A DNA stretch of 64,000 nucleotides, taken from assembly GCF_000233715.2 (NCBI RefSeq), contig NC_021184.1:3868001-3932000 (forward strand), read 5' to 3'. The translations under genes were made by a program, and so were the position numbers. This DNA comes from Desulfoscipio gibsoniae DSM 7213 (lineage in GTDB: Bacteria; Bacillota; Desulfotomaculia; Desulfotomaculales; Desulfallaceae). Numbering within the stretch: the stretch's first letter is position 1; each line of letters begins with the position of its first letter. Below the pieces are notes generated by a model. That model worked only from the letters and a program-made list of their open reading frames with translations. It was not told where the DNA came from and did no database searches. Positions 18,382 to 25,950 of the stretch are shown here, piece by piece.

Positions 18382-18472
18382 GTTCCTTTCCGCACTGGGA
18401 GGCTTGACGGTTTCCCGTCAAACCCTATCGGCCGGATAATCATAGCATTGCTTTAGACAAACCGGCTCGGAA
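18382..18472 (-). promoter_or_regulatory. Moco riboswitch between fdhA and bamB
   Basis: The minus strand reads GTTCCGAGCC, GGCCGATAGGGT, GACGGGAAACC and GCCTCCC, closing with GCGGAAAGGAAC. The outer GTTCC/GGAAC pairing varies the usual CTCC/GGAG by compensating bases, which supports a real RNA. The next frame downstream is the Cys-rich remnant, and bamB lies further on. Confidence 0.88.
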
Positions 18473-18587
18473 CAACTATTCATGTAAATTTATATAACAC
18501 TTAAGCCCATTCTTTCTTGACTGGGAACAATACGTGTAATATCGTGTCACAACATACACACTGCTTAGATATCGGGGTTTTACGCTG

Positions 18588-21281
18588 TTAAACTGCCTCC
18601 TTAATTTTCTCAATTTTAATGGCGCAAACCTTATACTCACCTGTTTTGGTAATCGGGTCCACTGCACCGCTGGTCAAAGCGTTGGTAGGGCTTTCCCCGT
18701 AGTGGAACGACATCCAGACCATGCCGGGGGGAACCCGGTCGGTTACCCTGACTTTGGAGGTAACCTCGCCACGCCGGGAGGTTACCCTTGCCGTGTCACC
18801 GGTAATAAAGCCCAACCGGGCGGCATCTTCCGGGTTAACTTCGGCATATTCCTCCGACCACATGCTGGCAATGGTAGTTGAATAAGGCGTGGTCACATTA
18901 TAGTGATACAATATCCGTCCTGTGGATAGCAGGTACGGGTATTCCCGGTCGGGTATTTCTGCAGGGGGAATATGCTCGATGGATTGGAATAAGCCCTTGC
19001 CCCGCACGAAAGCATTGGCGTGCAAATAAGGCGTTCCCGGGTGGTCAGCGGTTGGACATGGCCACTGCAGGCCATTTTTATCAATCCTGGCATAGCTTAT
19101 ACCGCCATAAGACGGCGTGAGTGATGCCATTTCCTGGAAAACATCTTCGGCACTGCTGTAGCCCATGGGATAACCCATCTTTGCGAAAAGGGCAGTCAAG
19201 GCCTGCCAGTTGGTTTTGCCCGGCAGCGGTTCAACTGCTTTTCTAACCCGCTGTACCCGGCGCTCGGTGTTGGTAAATGTCCCGTCTGTTTCCGCAAAGC
19301 TGGCAGCGGGCAGAATTACATCGGCATATTCCGCAGTTTCCGTAAGGAACAGCTCGTGCACCACCAGGAATTCCAGCTTATCCAGCCCTGAGCGGATATG
19401 GTTGCTGTTGGGGTCCGTTAGCACAGGGTTTTCACCAAGAATATACATCGCCTTAAGCTCACCGGCATTAGCCTTGTCAAACATTTCAGGGATCATCAGC
19501 CCAAGCTCACCGGATAAAGAAACACCCCAGGCCTGTTCAAATTTTTCTCTTGCCGCCGGGTCAATCACACGCTGGTAGCCCGAAAACACATTAGGCAGCG
19601 CCCCCATGTCACAGGCTCCCTGAACGTTATTTTGACCGCGGATGGGGTTGACCCCGGTGCCCGGACGTCCCATATGTCCGGTCAGCATAGCCAGGTTGGC
19701 AACGCTCATCACGTTATTAGTTCCACAAACGTGTTCTGTTATGCCAAGGGTATAGAAAGCCATTGCTTTGTCCGCACCGGCATAAAGACGGGCCACCGCA
19801 TACAGGTCTTCCACCGGTATGCCGGTCAGGTCTGATACATATTCGGGTGTGTATTTTTCAACTGTTTCTTTAAGAGCTGCAAAGTTTTCGGTTCGCTCTT
19901 CCACAAACACCCGGTCATATAAATTCTCTGCAATGATGATGTGCATCAGCCCGTTGAGAAATGGAATATCGGTACCCGGTTTGATGCGCAGCCAGTAATC
20001 GGCTTCCTCCGCAAGTTCTATACGCCGCGGGTCCACCACAATAAGTTTTGCGCCCTTACGTGCCGCCTGCCTCATTTTATAACCGATCACCGGGTGGGCT
20101 TCGGTTGTATTAGTGCCAATTAACAGTAATAACTCAGCCTGTTCGATTTCTGAGATTGAATTGGTCATAGCGCCGCTGCCGAAGGAAGTGGCCAGACCGG
20201 CCACTGTGGGAGCGTGTCAGGTACGGGCACAATGGTCTACGTTGTTTGTGCCCATCACCACCCTTGTAAATTTTTGCATCAGGTAATTCTCTTCATTGGT
20301 ACACCTGGCGGAACTCAGACTGGCAAACGAGTCAGCCCCGTATTTCGCTTTAATCCCACTTAGCCTTTCTGCTATTAAATCCAGTGCTTCCTCCCATGAT
20401 GCAGGTTCGAATTTTCCTTCGCGTTTAATTAAAGGAGTAGTCAACCGGTGATCATTATTAATGAAATCCCAGCCAAACCTGCCCTTAATACACAGTGCGC
20501 GGCCGTTTACAGCACCTTCCGGGCCGGATACGACACCGACAACCTTACCGTCTTTGACGCACAAATCAAAAGTACAGCCGGAACCGCAGAACGGGCAGGT
20601 TGTTCTAACTTTTTGGCTCTCCCAGTACCTGACTTTGCCCTGCATTTGTTTTTCCGTCAGTGCCCCTGTGGGGCATACGGAAACGCAATTACCGCAGAAG
20701 ACACAATCGGACTCCACAAATGGCACATCATAAAAGGTTGTCGCTTTGGTATCAAAGCCGCGGTAGGCAAAATCCAGGTTGTTTTTACCGGTAATTTCAG
20801 CACAAGCACGGATACATTTACCGCATAAAATACATTTGTTAGGGTCGCGGACGATAAATGGATTACTGTCGTCTACGGCATAATTATGCCTTTCCCCCTG
20901 CATGGGACTTTCTTTAACTCCATATTCATAGCAGTATTGAGCCAGCTTACAGTTGCCCATTTTTTCGCAGGTCAGGCAATCCTGCGGGTGGTTGGCAATC
21001 AAAAGTTCCAGTATTGTACGCCTTGCTTCCACCACCGCAGGTGAATTGGTCTGCACAATCATGCCCGGTGTAACAGTTGTCACACACGAAGCCGGCAGGT
21101 TGCGCATCCCCTGTATTTCCACCACACACAGCCGGCACGCCCCAAAGGGGTTCAGGTCCGGTTCGTAGCAAAGCCTGGGGATGTGGATACCGGCTTGTTC
21201 AGCAGCATTAAGTACCGTCGTGCCTGCCGGAACTTGGATCTCTTTACCGTCAATACTGAGATTCACCATTTCCAATACCAT
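18588..21281 (-). CDS. fdhA: selenocysteine formate dehydrogenase catalytic subunit with NuoG-like N-terminus (UGA = Sec 355)
   Basis: Two frames join across TGA 20219-20217 as DHCART-U-HAPTVAGLATSFG, the classical FdhA active-site motif with Sec. The ~897-aa protein has an N-terminal [2Fe-2S] domain (GACRLCVVEI), a His/Cys cluster motif (HPQDCLTCEKMGNCKLAQYC), two ferredoxin motifs (CILCGKCIRAC, CVFCGNCVSVC) and the FdhA cluster CPFCGSGCTF. Bis-MGD domains follow. This is the cytoplasmic NuoG/FdhA fusion that oxidises formate or reduces CO2. No NuoE/NuoF-type partner is next to it. A start at 21281 (behind GAGGAGTG), a TTG 6 nt later or ATG 21269 are all possible. An operator-like dyad lies upstream. 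Confidence 0.92.
20187..20219 (-). promoter_or_regulatory. bacterial SECIS element of fdhA
   Basis: Eleven nt after the UGA, a 7-bp stem AGTGGCC/GGCCACT closes a loop GGTCT. The loop is the same as that recognised by SelB in E. coli fdhF, and its distance from the UGA fits the bacterial SECIS rule. Confidence 0.85.
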
Positions 21282-21330
21282 CACTCCTCGTATAATATTT
21301 TTGTAGTTTTCGTCTAGCTCGCGCACTACC

Positions 21331-21353
21331 AATATGCTTTAAAAAACATAACG
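21331..21353. promoter_or_regulatory. TATGC-type dyad upstream of fdhA
   Basis: ATATGC-TTTAAAAAA-CATAACG resembles the four repeats upstream of bamB in half-sites, spacing and A/T core. It lies about 50-70 bp before the fdhA start, where a promoter operator would sit. Confidence 0.5.
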
Positions 21354-21448
21354 AACAGAAATCATCCCCCAAAAAATTTAAAGAAACTACAGGATGTTAA
21401 AGTGTTAATAGGATAAGCAAACTATTAAGCGTAAAGTATTCAAAAAAA

Positions 21449-22678
21449 TCAAGCCTGAGACTCCATTCCTGTATAAGCATTATTTAAGAGCAGCACTGAT
21501 ACCCGTGATCCAGGCTCCAGGGGAGGGTGCCCCGCCGGCAGTTCCACTAATGCGTTACAACCGATGAGGGAGCGCAACATACTGTTTTTCTGGCCCGGCT
21601 GCAAGCTAACCCTCCACCCATCTTGATGGCAAGTGGCAAGTCCACGGAGGAAACGGCGGGGTCCCCCTTTTTTTGGGTATGGATCGGGACACAAAGCAGA
21701 AAGGCGGTGTGGATAAGGATCAAGGGACTGAAAAGCGCGAATTACAGGTGCTGCTAGAAGTTGGTAGCCCACTGCACAGGCCGCCGGGTTTCCGGAAAGG
21801 GATATAATTGGCTTGGACTCCCAAATGGCCGCACCGCTATGACTTCCCGGCTTGATTTGAACTCCCCAAAATAATATATCCGCTCCAATTCCCTGTAGTT
21901 CTGATAGGGCATTGTCGCATACTCCGGAGGCACCGCCCCCAATGGTAAGCACAAGGTCGGCCTGCTTAAGCATATTTAATAGATGCTCTTTAACTCCGTT
22001 AGTCTTTTCACTAACGACCTCTACACCGACCACCTGTCCCCCGTTACGTGTTACAAGGGATGCCACAAGGGGTCCGTTGCTGTCCCAAATCTGGCCCGGC
22101 ACAGGTTCTGCGTGAAAGGGAACAATTTCACTTCCTAAACTGAGGATCATCACCCTGGGACGCCGGTATACCATGACTTCACTATTGCCAAAGGCCGCCA
22201 ATACTCCGAGCAGCCCTGCATCGAAGCGGGTACCGCCCCGCGCAAGCAGATCCCCGGCTCGAAAATCCTCGCCTGGAGTTTTAATGTTGCTGCCCTGGGG
22301 GGTTTTACCTGTAAAAATCACGCGATCCTCTTTCACTGTAACCAATTCCTGAGCTATAACCGCGCCCGTTCCACCAGGCAAGGGCCCTCCCGTTACAACA
22401 CCGACTGCATGCCCAGGAATGAGAGGAGAGCGTGGCAACTCGCCGTTTCGAAGACGTTCTTGGACTTTAAAGCTATCAAGCCGACCTAAATCATTAATAT
22501 GCAATGCATAGCCATCTAAGCTGGCCTGCGGGTGAGAGGGCAAGTCCCGGGTTGCCAATAAGTCCTGAAAGGCAACACGACCAAGCGCCTGCATCAAGGG
22601 AATGGATTCACCAGGTAATGGGCTAATACGGCTAAGGATGTACTCCAATGCTTTTTCTAAATTTACATTAAGCTGCAC
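21449..22678 (-). CDS. divergent MoeA paralog (molybdopterin molybdenum/tungsten transferase)
   Basis: Start GTG 22678 is chosen because GGAGG lies 8 nt upstream; this gives 409 aa. MoeA features are visible: SLDGYALH, VGVVTGGPLPGGTG, SLGSEIVPF, SGNPAACAVG and a C-terminal barrel. The usual GGVSxGDYD loop reads GGGASGVCDNAL, so the first Asp is replaced by Val while the second is kept. Organisms that use both Mo and W often carry two MoeA paralogs, so this could be the tungsten-selective copy. That is an inference. A Moco-type leader with a weak terminator precedes it, and fdhA follows 170 bp downstream. Confidence 0.85.
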   Translation of the reverse strand: MQLNVNLEKALEYILSRISPLPGESIPLMQALGRVAFQDLLATRDLPSHPQASLDGYALHINDLGRLDSFKVQERLRNGELPRSPLIPGHAVGVVTGGPLPGGTGAVIAQELVTVKEDRVIFTGKTPQGSNIKTPGEDFRAGDLLARGGTRFDAGLLGVLAAFGNSEVMVYRRPRVMILSLGSEIVPFHAEPVPGQIWDSNGPLVASLVTRNGGQVVGVEVVSEKTNGVKEHLLNMLKQADLVLTIGGGASGVCDNALSELQGIGADILFWGVQIKPGSHSGAAIWESKPIISLSGNPAACAVGYQLLAAPVIRAFQSLDPYPHRLSALCPDPYPKKGGPRRFLRGLATCHQDGWRVSLQPGQKNSMLRSLIGCNALVELPAGHPPLEPGSRVSVLLLNNAYTGMESQA

Positions 22679-22808
22679 TTTTTTAACCTCCGGTATCACT
22701 TGTAAATAAAAATTCTCTGCGGACCTTCCCGTACCGTCTCCTGTGGGGAGAGGCTGAGTGGTCTATGGTTGTGACTAATGCCTATGACAGAGGAAAATAC
22801 TTTTGCCT

Positions 22809-22832
22809 GCAAAAAATGTCGGGCACTTTTGC
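22809..22832 (-). repeat. GCAAAA-N12-TTTTGC hairpin shared by both moeA leaders
   Basis: The minus strand reads GCAAAAGTGCCCGACATTTT then TTGC. In the leader of the other moeA, 8521-8542 reads GCAAAACCGCCCGGCATTTT then GC. The conserved inverted repeat with a GCCCGRCAT core lies downstream of the Moco aptamer in both places. At 8.5 kb it is part of the terminator arm. Confidence 0.5.
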
Positions 22833-22899
22833 GAACCGGTATCGTAGTTGATACAGTTGTCCTGCCTTGGCGCGCTACGCACTTTATCCTCCTTTCAGA

Positions 22900-22946
22900 C
22901 AAATAATAAAGATCCGGTTGGGCCAAAAGGAAGCCAGTCGGATCTC
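22900..22946 (-). terminator. weak terminator-like hairpin after the third Moco aptamer
   Basis: The stem AGATCCG/CGGATCT (22910-22916 and 22939-22945) is followed on the minus strand by TTTATTATTTG. The hairpin is weaker than those behind the other aptamers, so read-through is likely even when it forms. Confidence 0.5.
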
Positions 22947-22965
22947 TGTGTCCAGATAATGAAGG

Positions 22966-23059
22966 CTCCTTTCCACAATGGGAGGCCAGCCCGTTTCCAG
23001 GCGCACCATGTATAGATTCGCCGCCATAGTCTTATTGACTACAGGCGAACAGATTCGGA
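22966..23059 (-). promoter_or_regulatory. Moco-type riboswitch, divergent, upstream of the second moeA
   Basis: The 3' half is canonical (TGGAAACGGGC, GGCCTCCC, GTGGAAAGGAG). The 5' half is altered: TTCCGAATCTGTTCGCC replaces CTCCGAGCC, and the GGCCGxxAGGGT segment is changed to GGCGGCGAATC. About 290 bp separate it from the moeA start and contain a short GTG frame behind AAAGGAGG (22883-22776, 35 codons) of unknown meaning. Altered 5' elements could mean different cofactor specificity or decay. Confidence 0.6.
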
Positions 23060-23193
23060 AAAATAAAAATGTATACGCTATTGGTCCTAACAATCCCTGC
23101 CTGAATTACAATTCTGAGTATATGTAATTTTAAGATTTATTAATCAATCAAAACAAGGGTATTATTAAATTCATGATTATTTGTTAAGTATCG

Positions 23194-23757
23194 CTAAGCA
23201 TGTCGTCTATTACGGTAAACCATATTGCTTGATTGCTGGAAACTATAGAAAAAATCCATGAAAAGCTTGTTGTAGGTAGGTAAACCTTTTTCCCACCAGG
23301 CTTCGGAATTCTCCCACCAGGGTTCTGCCTGTTTTTTAAATAAATTTATAATATCGTCAGCCATGTATTTATATTTAAGCGGGGTATCCTTGTATACTGT
23401 AACGAAGGGATATTTTTCTTTTTGTATTATTTCCTGCCTGCGGGGGTTACATTTAAACCAGTGATAAGAATGACCCTCCTGCACTCCAAGGTAAAGCCTT
23501 TGGGGACAATGCAGGGCAATCACTTCTGACGGTTTCACAAATTCGCCGGTTTTGTATCGTACTCCCTCAGGAGGGCATTTAGCAATATTAATACAAAAAG
23601 CTTGGTCACAGCAAGAGAATTGGAACGTTACAAGGTCAATTTGCCCTGGACGTATCCGGCGGTAATTTGGGTAAGATCCTTTAAATCCGTTGTTCATTAA
23701 ATAAGGCACCACCCAATCAACCATTGCTTCGGTTGTTTTCCTTTTTGCGTTTGACAT
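23194..23757 (-). CDS. DUF4304-like protein under Moco riboswitch control
   Basis: The 187-aa protein starts at ATG 23757 behind AAAGGTGG. It is soluble with no signal peptide. Its pattern (VDWVVPYLMNNGFKGSYPNYRR, ... DLVTFQFSCCDQAFCINIAKC) resembles the DUF4304 family, whose function is unknown. A strong terminator and a clear Moco aptamer precede it, so its expression should follow molybdenum/tungsten cofactor level. Two similar transcription units stand in tandem here. Its job in the cofactor network is not known. Confidence 0.7.
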   Translation of the reverse strand: MSNAKRKTTEAMVDWVVPYLMNNGFKGSYPNYRRIRPGQIDLVTFQFSCCDQAFCINIAKCPPEGVRYKTGEFVKPSEVIALHCPQRLYLGVQEGHSYHWFKCNPRRQEIIQKEKYPFVTVYKDTPLKYKYMADDIINLFKKQAEPWWENSEAWWEKGLPTYNKLFMDFFYSFQQSSNMVYRNRRHA

Positions 23758-23777
23758 TATGTAACCCACCTTTACTG

Positions 23778-23820
23778 AAAAAATAAAAAAGGGTAGACGG
23801 TAAGAAACACAGTCTACCCG
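23778..23820 (-). terminator. terminator of the Moco riboswitch before the DUF4304-like gene
   Basis: The stem GGGTAGAC/GTCTACCC (23791-23798, 23812-23819) is followed by TTTTTTATTTTTT on the minus strand. It is a classic rho-independent terminator between the aptamer and the start codon. Confidence 0.9.
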
Positions 23821-23844
23821 GTCGGTGAAAACCTTAATAAGCTG

Positions 23845-23936
23845 TGCTCCTTTTCAAAAGGAAGGCATAATCGTTTCCAATTACACCCTATTGACCGTTC
23901 ACCATATCGCTGAACTTAGGCGAGGCGGTTCGGAGC
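23845..23936 (-). promoter_or_regulatory. Moco riboswitch upstream of the DUF4304-like gene
   Basis: The minus strand reads GCTCCGAACC, GGTCAATAGGGT, TTGGAAACGA and GCCTTCC, closing with TTTGAAAAGGAGC. All motif segments are present in order, and GCTCC pairs with GGAGC. Confidence 0.88.
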
Positions 23937-23975
23937 AAAAATATTTTTTATTTATATATTACTCGATGTAACATG

Positions 23976-24422
23976 TTAGCTGCCTCGATTTACGGAAAAA
24001 AACATAAACGCCTTTTTCTTTAATCCAATATCACCGGCATTGGCTATAAAACTATATATATCAAGGGATTCAAACTGCTTCCAATAAGCAATTTTTGCTT
24101 GTTTAAGCAATTTATTTGGGTTGCAATACCACATTTCCCTGGGGATACCGAGAATCTTGAAAGCTTTTTCCTTTGTATCTATTATTACGCTAGTATAACT
24201 ATGAAACATTCTGTATAAAGCACGGAATACTAATTGCTCTCGATAGCTAACAGGCGGTTCGATATCAGCCAGAGTCCAGAGAAACATTTGCATAGCTTCC
24301 TCTTCAGTATTCTTTTGCAATAATGATTTAATAATTATTTTATTAATTATTTTTTGCCTGTGCTTATCCAACAAAAAATTTATATTTATTTCTGTTAAAT
24401 CTGTTAAAGAATTACCAACCAC
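23976..24422 (-). CDS. 148-aa protein of unknown function under Moco riboswitch control
   Basis: The start is GTG 24422 with AAGGAG seven nt upstream. The protein is helical and soluble, with no signal peptide, metal motif or recognised domain. Segments such as EEAMQMFLWTLADIEPPVSY and KLLKQAKIAYWKQFESLDIY are amphipathic. It is separated from the following DUF4304-like unit by a second complete riboswitch, so each gene is controlled on its own. I do not recognise the family. The genetic setting points to a role in Mo/W cofactor use, storage or sensing. Confidence 0.65.
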   Translation of the reverse strand: MVGNSLTDLTEININFLLDKHRQKIINKIIIKSLLQKNTEEEAMQMFLWTLADIEPPVSYREQLVFRALYRMFHSYTSVIIDTKEKAFKILGIPREMWYCNPNKLLKQAKIAYWKQFESLDIYSFIANAGDIGLKKKAFMFFSVNRGS

Positions 24423-24504
24423 TTAAATTCTCCTTTCCAACCGGGCAAGATTACCCTCACCATTCATTGTGGTTTAAGTCATCTGCCTCGGAAAGAAAAA
24501 GTAT

Positions 24505-24547
24505 TAAAATAAAAAGCTTTGCCCCTGTTGTAAAAAGGGCAAAGCTT
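24505..24547 (-). terminator. terminator of the Moco riboswitch before the 148-aa gene
   Basis: The 11-bp stem AAGCTTTGCCC/GGGCAAAGCTT (24514-24524, 24537-24547) is followed by TTTATTTT on the minus strand. A further perfect hairpin, GCGTAC-ATTA-GTACGC (24562-24577), stands between aptamer and terminator. Confidence 0.88.
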
Positions 24548-24592
24548 AATAATCGTCAATCGCGTACATTAGTACGCAGACAATACCATGCT

Positions 24593-24685
24593 CTCCTTTC
24601 CACAATGGGAGGCACAATGGTTTCCCAAAAGTACCCTTACGGCCTAGCCACCATTGCCATAGCTAAAGGTGGAAAGGCTCGGAGA
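24593..24685 (-). promoter_or_regulatory. Moco riboswitch upstream of the 148-aa gene
   Basis: This is the most canonical copy: CTCCGAGCC, GGCCGTAAGGGT, TGGGAAACC and GCCTCCC, closing with GTGGAAAGGAG, with CTCC/GGAG closing pairs. It has its own terminator and a single gene downstream. Confidence 0.92.
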
Positions 24686-24779
24686 TTTCTTACAGTTTAA
24701 CACATAACTAGTTTAAAAAAAAGGGGGGTAACCGTAAGTCTATTTAACATGAGTAAGAAAATTTTACCTATGGTGTATT

Positions 24780-24908
24780 TTAAATAATCCATTGTGGTGT
24801 ACCTTTATAATCTCTCCATTTGAATGTAACATTATCGTCTTTAATACTTATAATACGGTTATTGGATATGGCAATCCTGTGAGTGTATCTACCAAGAAAT
24901 GAATTAAT
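24780..24908 (-). pseudogene. remnant of an IS91-type transposase C-terminal region
   Basis: A short frame reads FLGRYTHRIAISNNRIISI then KDDNVTFKWRDYKG and stops at 24782-24780. This block is the conserved YxHRxAIxNxR...VTFxWxDY segment of IS91/IS801-family Y2 transposases. A stop codon lies just upstream in frame and no other transposase part is present, so it is a fossil. It lies in the gap between tupA and the 148-aa gene. Confidence 0.75.
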
Positions 24909-24954
24909 TTATCAATTGCACTCCCAGATAACTAGAACTGACGTTTCACCGCCT

Positions 24955-24995
24955 TAAAACCAGAGGGTCAATGGCACAGCCGGTTGTCCCTCTGG
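24955..24995 (-). terminator. terminator of the tupA-like gene
   Basis: The stem CCAGAGGG/CCCTCTGG (24960-24967, 24988-24995) is followed by TTTTAAGG on the minus strand, 23 bp after the stop of the tungstate-binding-type gene. Confidence 0.75.
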
Positions 24996-25017
24996 TAATT
25001 ACAACACTCAATTAAGT

Positions 25018-25812
25018 TTATGACGCAAAAACCTGTTTCCAGTTCCCCTGTGTTATTTCCTGCATTGTTTTCCCCGCATCCGGTACGAACAGGGAACAAC
25101 CGAACCTATCTTTCATGAAGTTTCCGATAATTTCCTGGGCATTCGGCCCGTTTAGGAAGTCGGCCAACGCTTTAGCACCTTCAGCGTTAACGCCGGGAGA
25201 CTTGGTCGGATTAACCTGAATCACGTGGTATATATTAAGCAACAGATCATCGCCTTCGACCATAACCTCGAGTTTGAGTTCATGTTTTTGGGAGAGAAAT
25301 GTCGCCCGGTCAGTCAGAACATATCCTTTCTTACCGGATGCAACGGCAAGCGTCTCGGCCATTCCACTTTTTGTCTCCTGGTAATCGGTAGCGTGGGGGT
25401 CTGTATTTGCCTTTTGCCAGATCTCCTTTTCCCTTTTGTCTGTACCGGAGACGTCATTCCGGCTGATAAAGCGGCTCTTTGTTTCTACTATCTTTTTGAA
25501 GGCTTCGATTACGGAGTGCATTCCTTTGACCTTGGCCGGATCATCTATAGGTCCTACCAGGATAAAGTCATTGTGCATCAATATTCTTCTGTCGGTTCCG
25601 AACCCTTCATCCATCAACCTTTGTTCTGCTTCGGGATCATGAACAAGCAAAATGTCGGCTTTGCCCCGCCTTGCCAGTTCCATTGCCTGACCGCTGCCCA
25701 CCGCCTGGACTTGGACCTTATAACCGCTCTCGGACTCGAACCTGGATAAAAGCTGGGCAAGCAGCCCGCTGTCCTGGGCACTGGTTGTTGTGGCCAGTCT
25801 GATTTCTTTCAT
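25018..25812 (-). CDS. TupA-like tungstate-binding protein lacking a signal peptide
   Basis: ATG 25812 follows GGAGG. The protein opens MKEIRLATTTSAQDSGLLAQ, so the TTTS-x-DSGLL anion-binding signature of TupA lies at residue 8, with no room for a secretion signal. The rest matches TupA/PBP-like anion binders (AVGSGQAMELARRGKADILL, SRNDVSGTDKREKEIW, KGYVLTDRATFLS). TupB and TupC permease genes are not adjacent. The 264-aa product should therefore stay in the cytoplasm and may store, buffer or sense tungstate. A lost signal through start misassignment is unlikely: a longer frame exists (25869) but is Lys-rich without a hydrophobic core or lipobox. Confidence 0.8.
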   Translation of the reverse strand: MKEIRLATTTSAQDSGLLAQLLSRFESESGYKVQVQAVGSGQAMELARRGKADILLVHDPEAEQRLMDEGFGTDRRILMHNDFILVGPIDDPAKVKGMHSVIEAFKKIVETKSRFISRNDVSGTDKREKEIWQKANTDPHATDYQETKSGMAETLAVASGKKGYVLTDRATFLSQKHELKLEVMVEGDDLLLNIYHVIQVNPTKSPGVNAEGAKALADFLNGPNAQEIIGNFMKDRFGCSLFVPDAGKTMQEITQGNWKQVFAS

Positions 25813-25875
25813 AAGACTTACCTCCTTTCTTTTTAGTTTTGTAATTATCCATAAGTTCTTATACATCACCGTAAG

Positions 25876-25910
25876 ACAAAAAAGAATCCCGGGCTATTGA
25901 CAGCCCGGGC
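25876..25910 (-). terminator. intrinsic terminator in the tupA leader
   Basis: The stem CCCGGGCT/AGCCCGGG (25888-25895, 25902-25909) with TTCTTTTTTG on the minus strand lies 64 bp before the tupA start. It stands downstream of a structured leader, so it may be a regulated attenuator. Confidence 0.85.
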
Positions 25911-25950
25911 AGGCTTAACGCGCCGGTCCAGTATTATTTGTCATTACATA

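Noticed and set aside
22696-22926. 76-aa minus-strand frame in the second moeA leader
   Set aside because: It overlaps the terminator-like hairpin and lacks a ribosome site. A different short GTG frame has a far better Shine-Dalgarno, though its meaning is also unclear.
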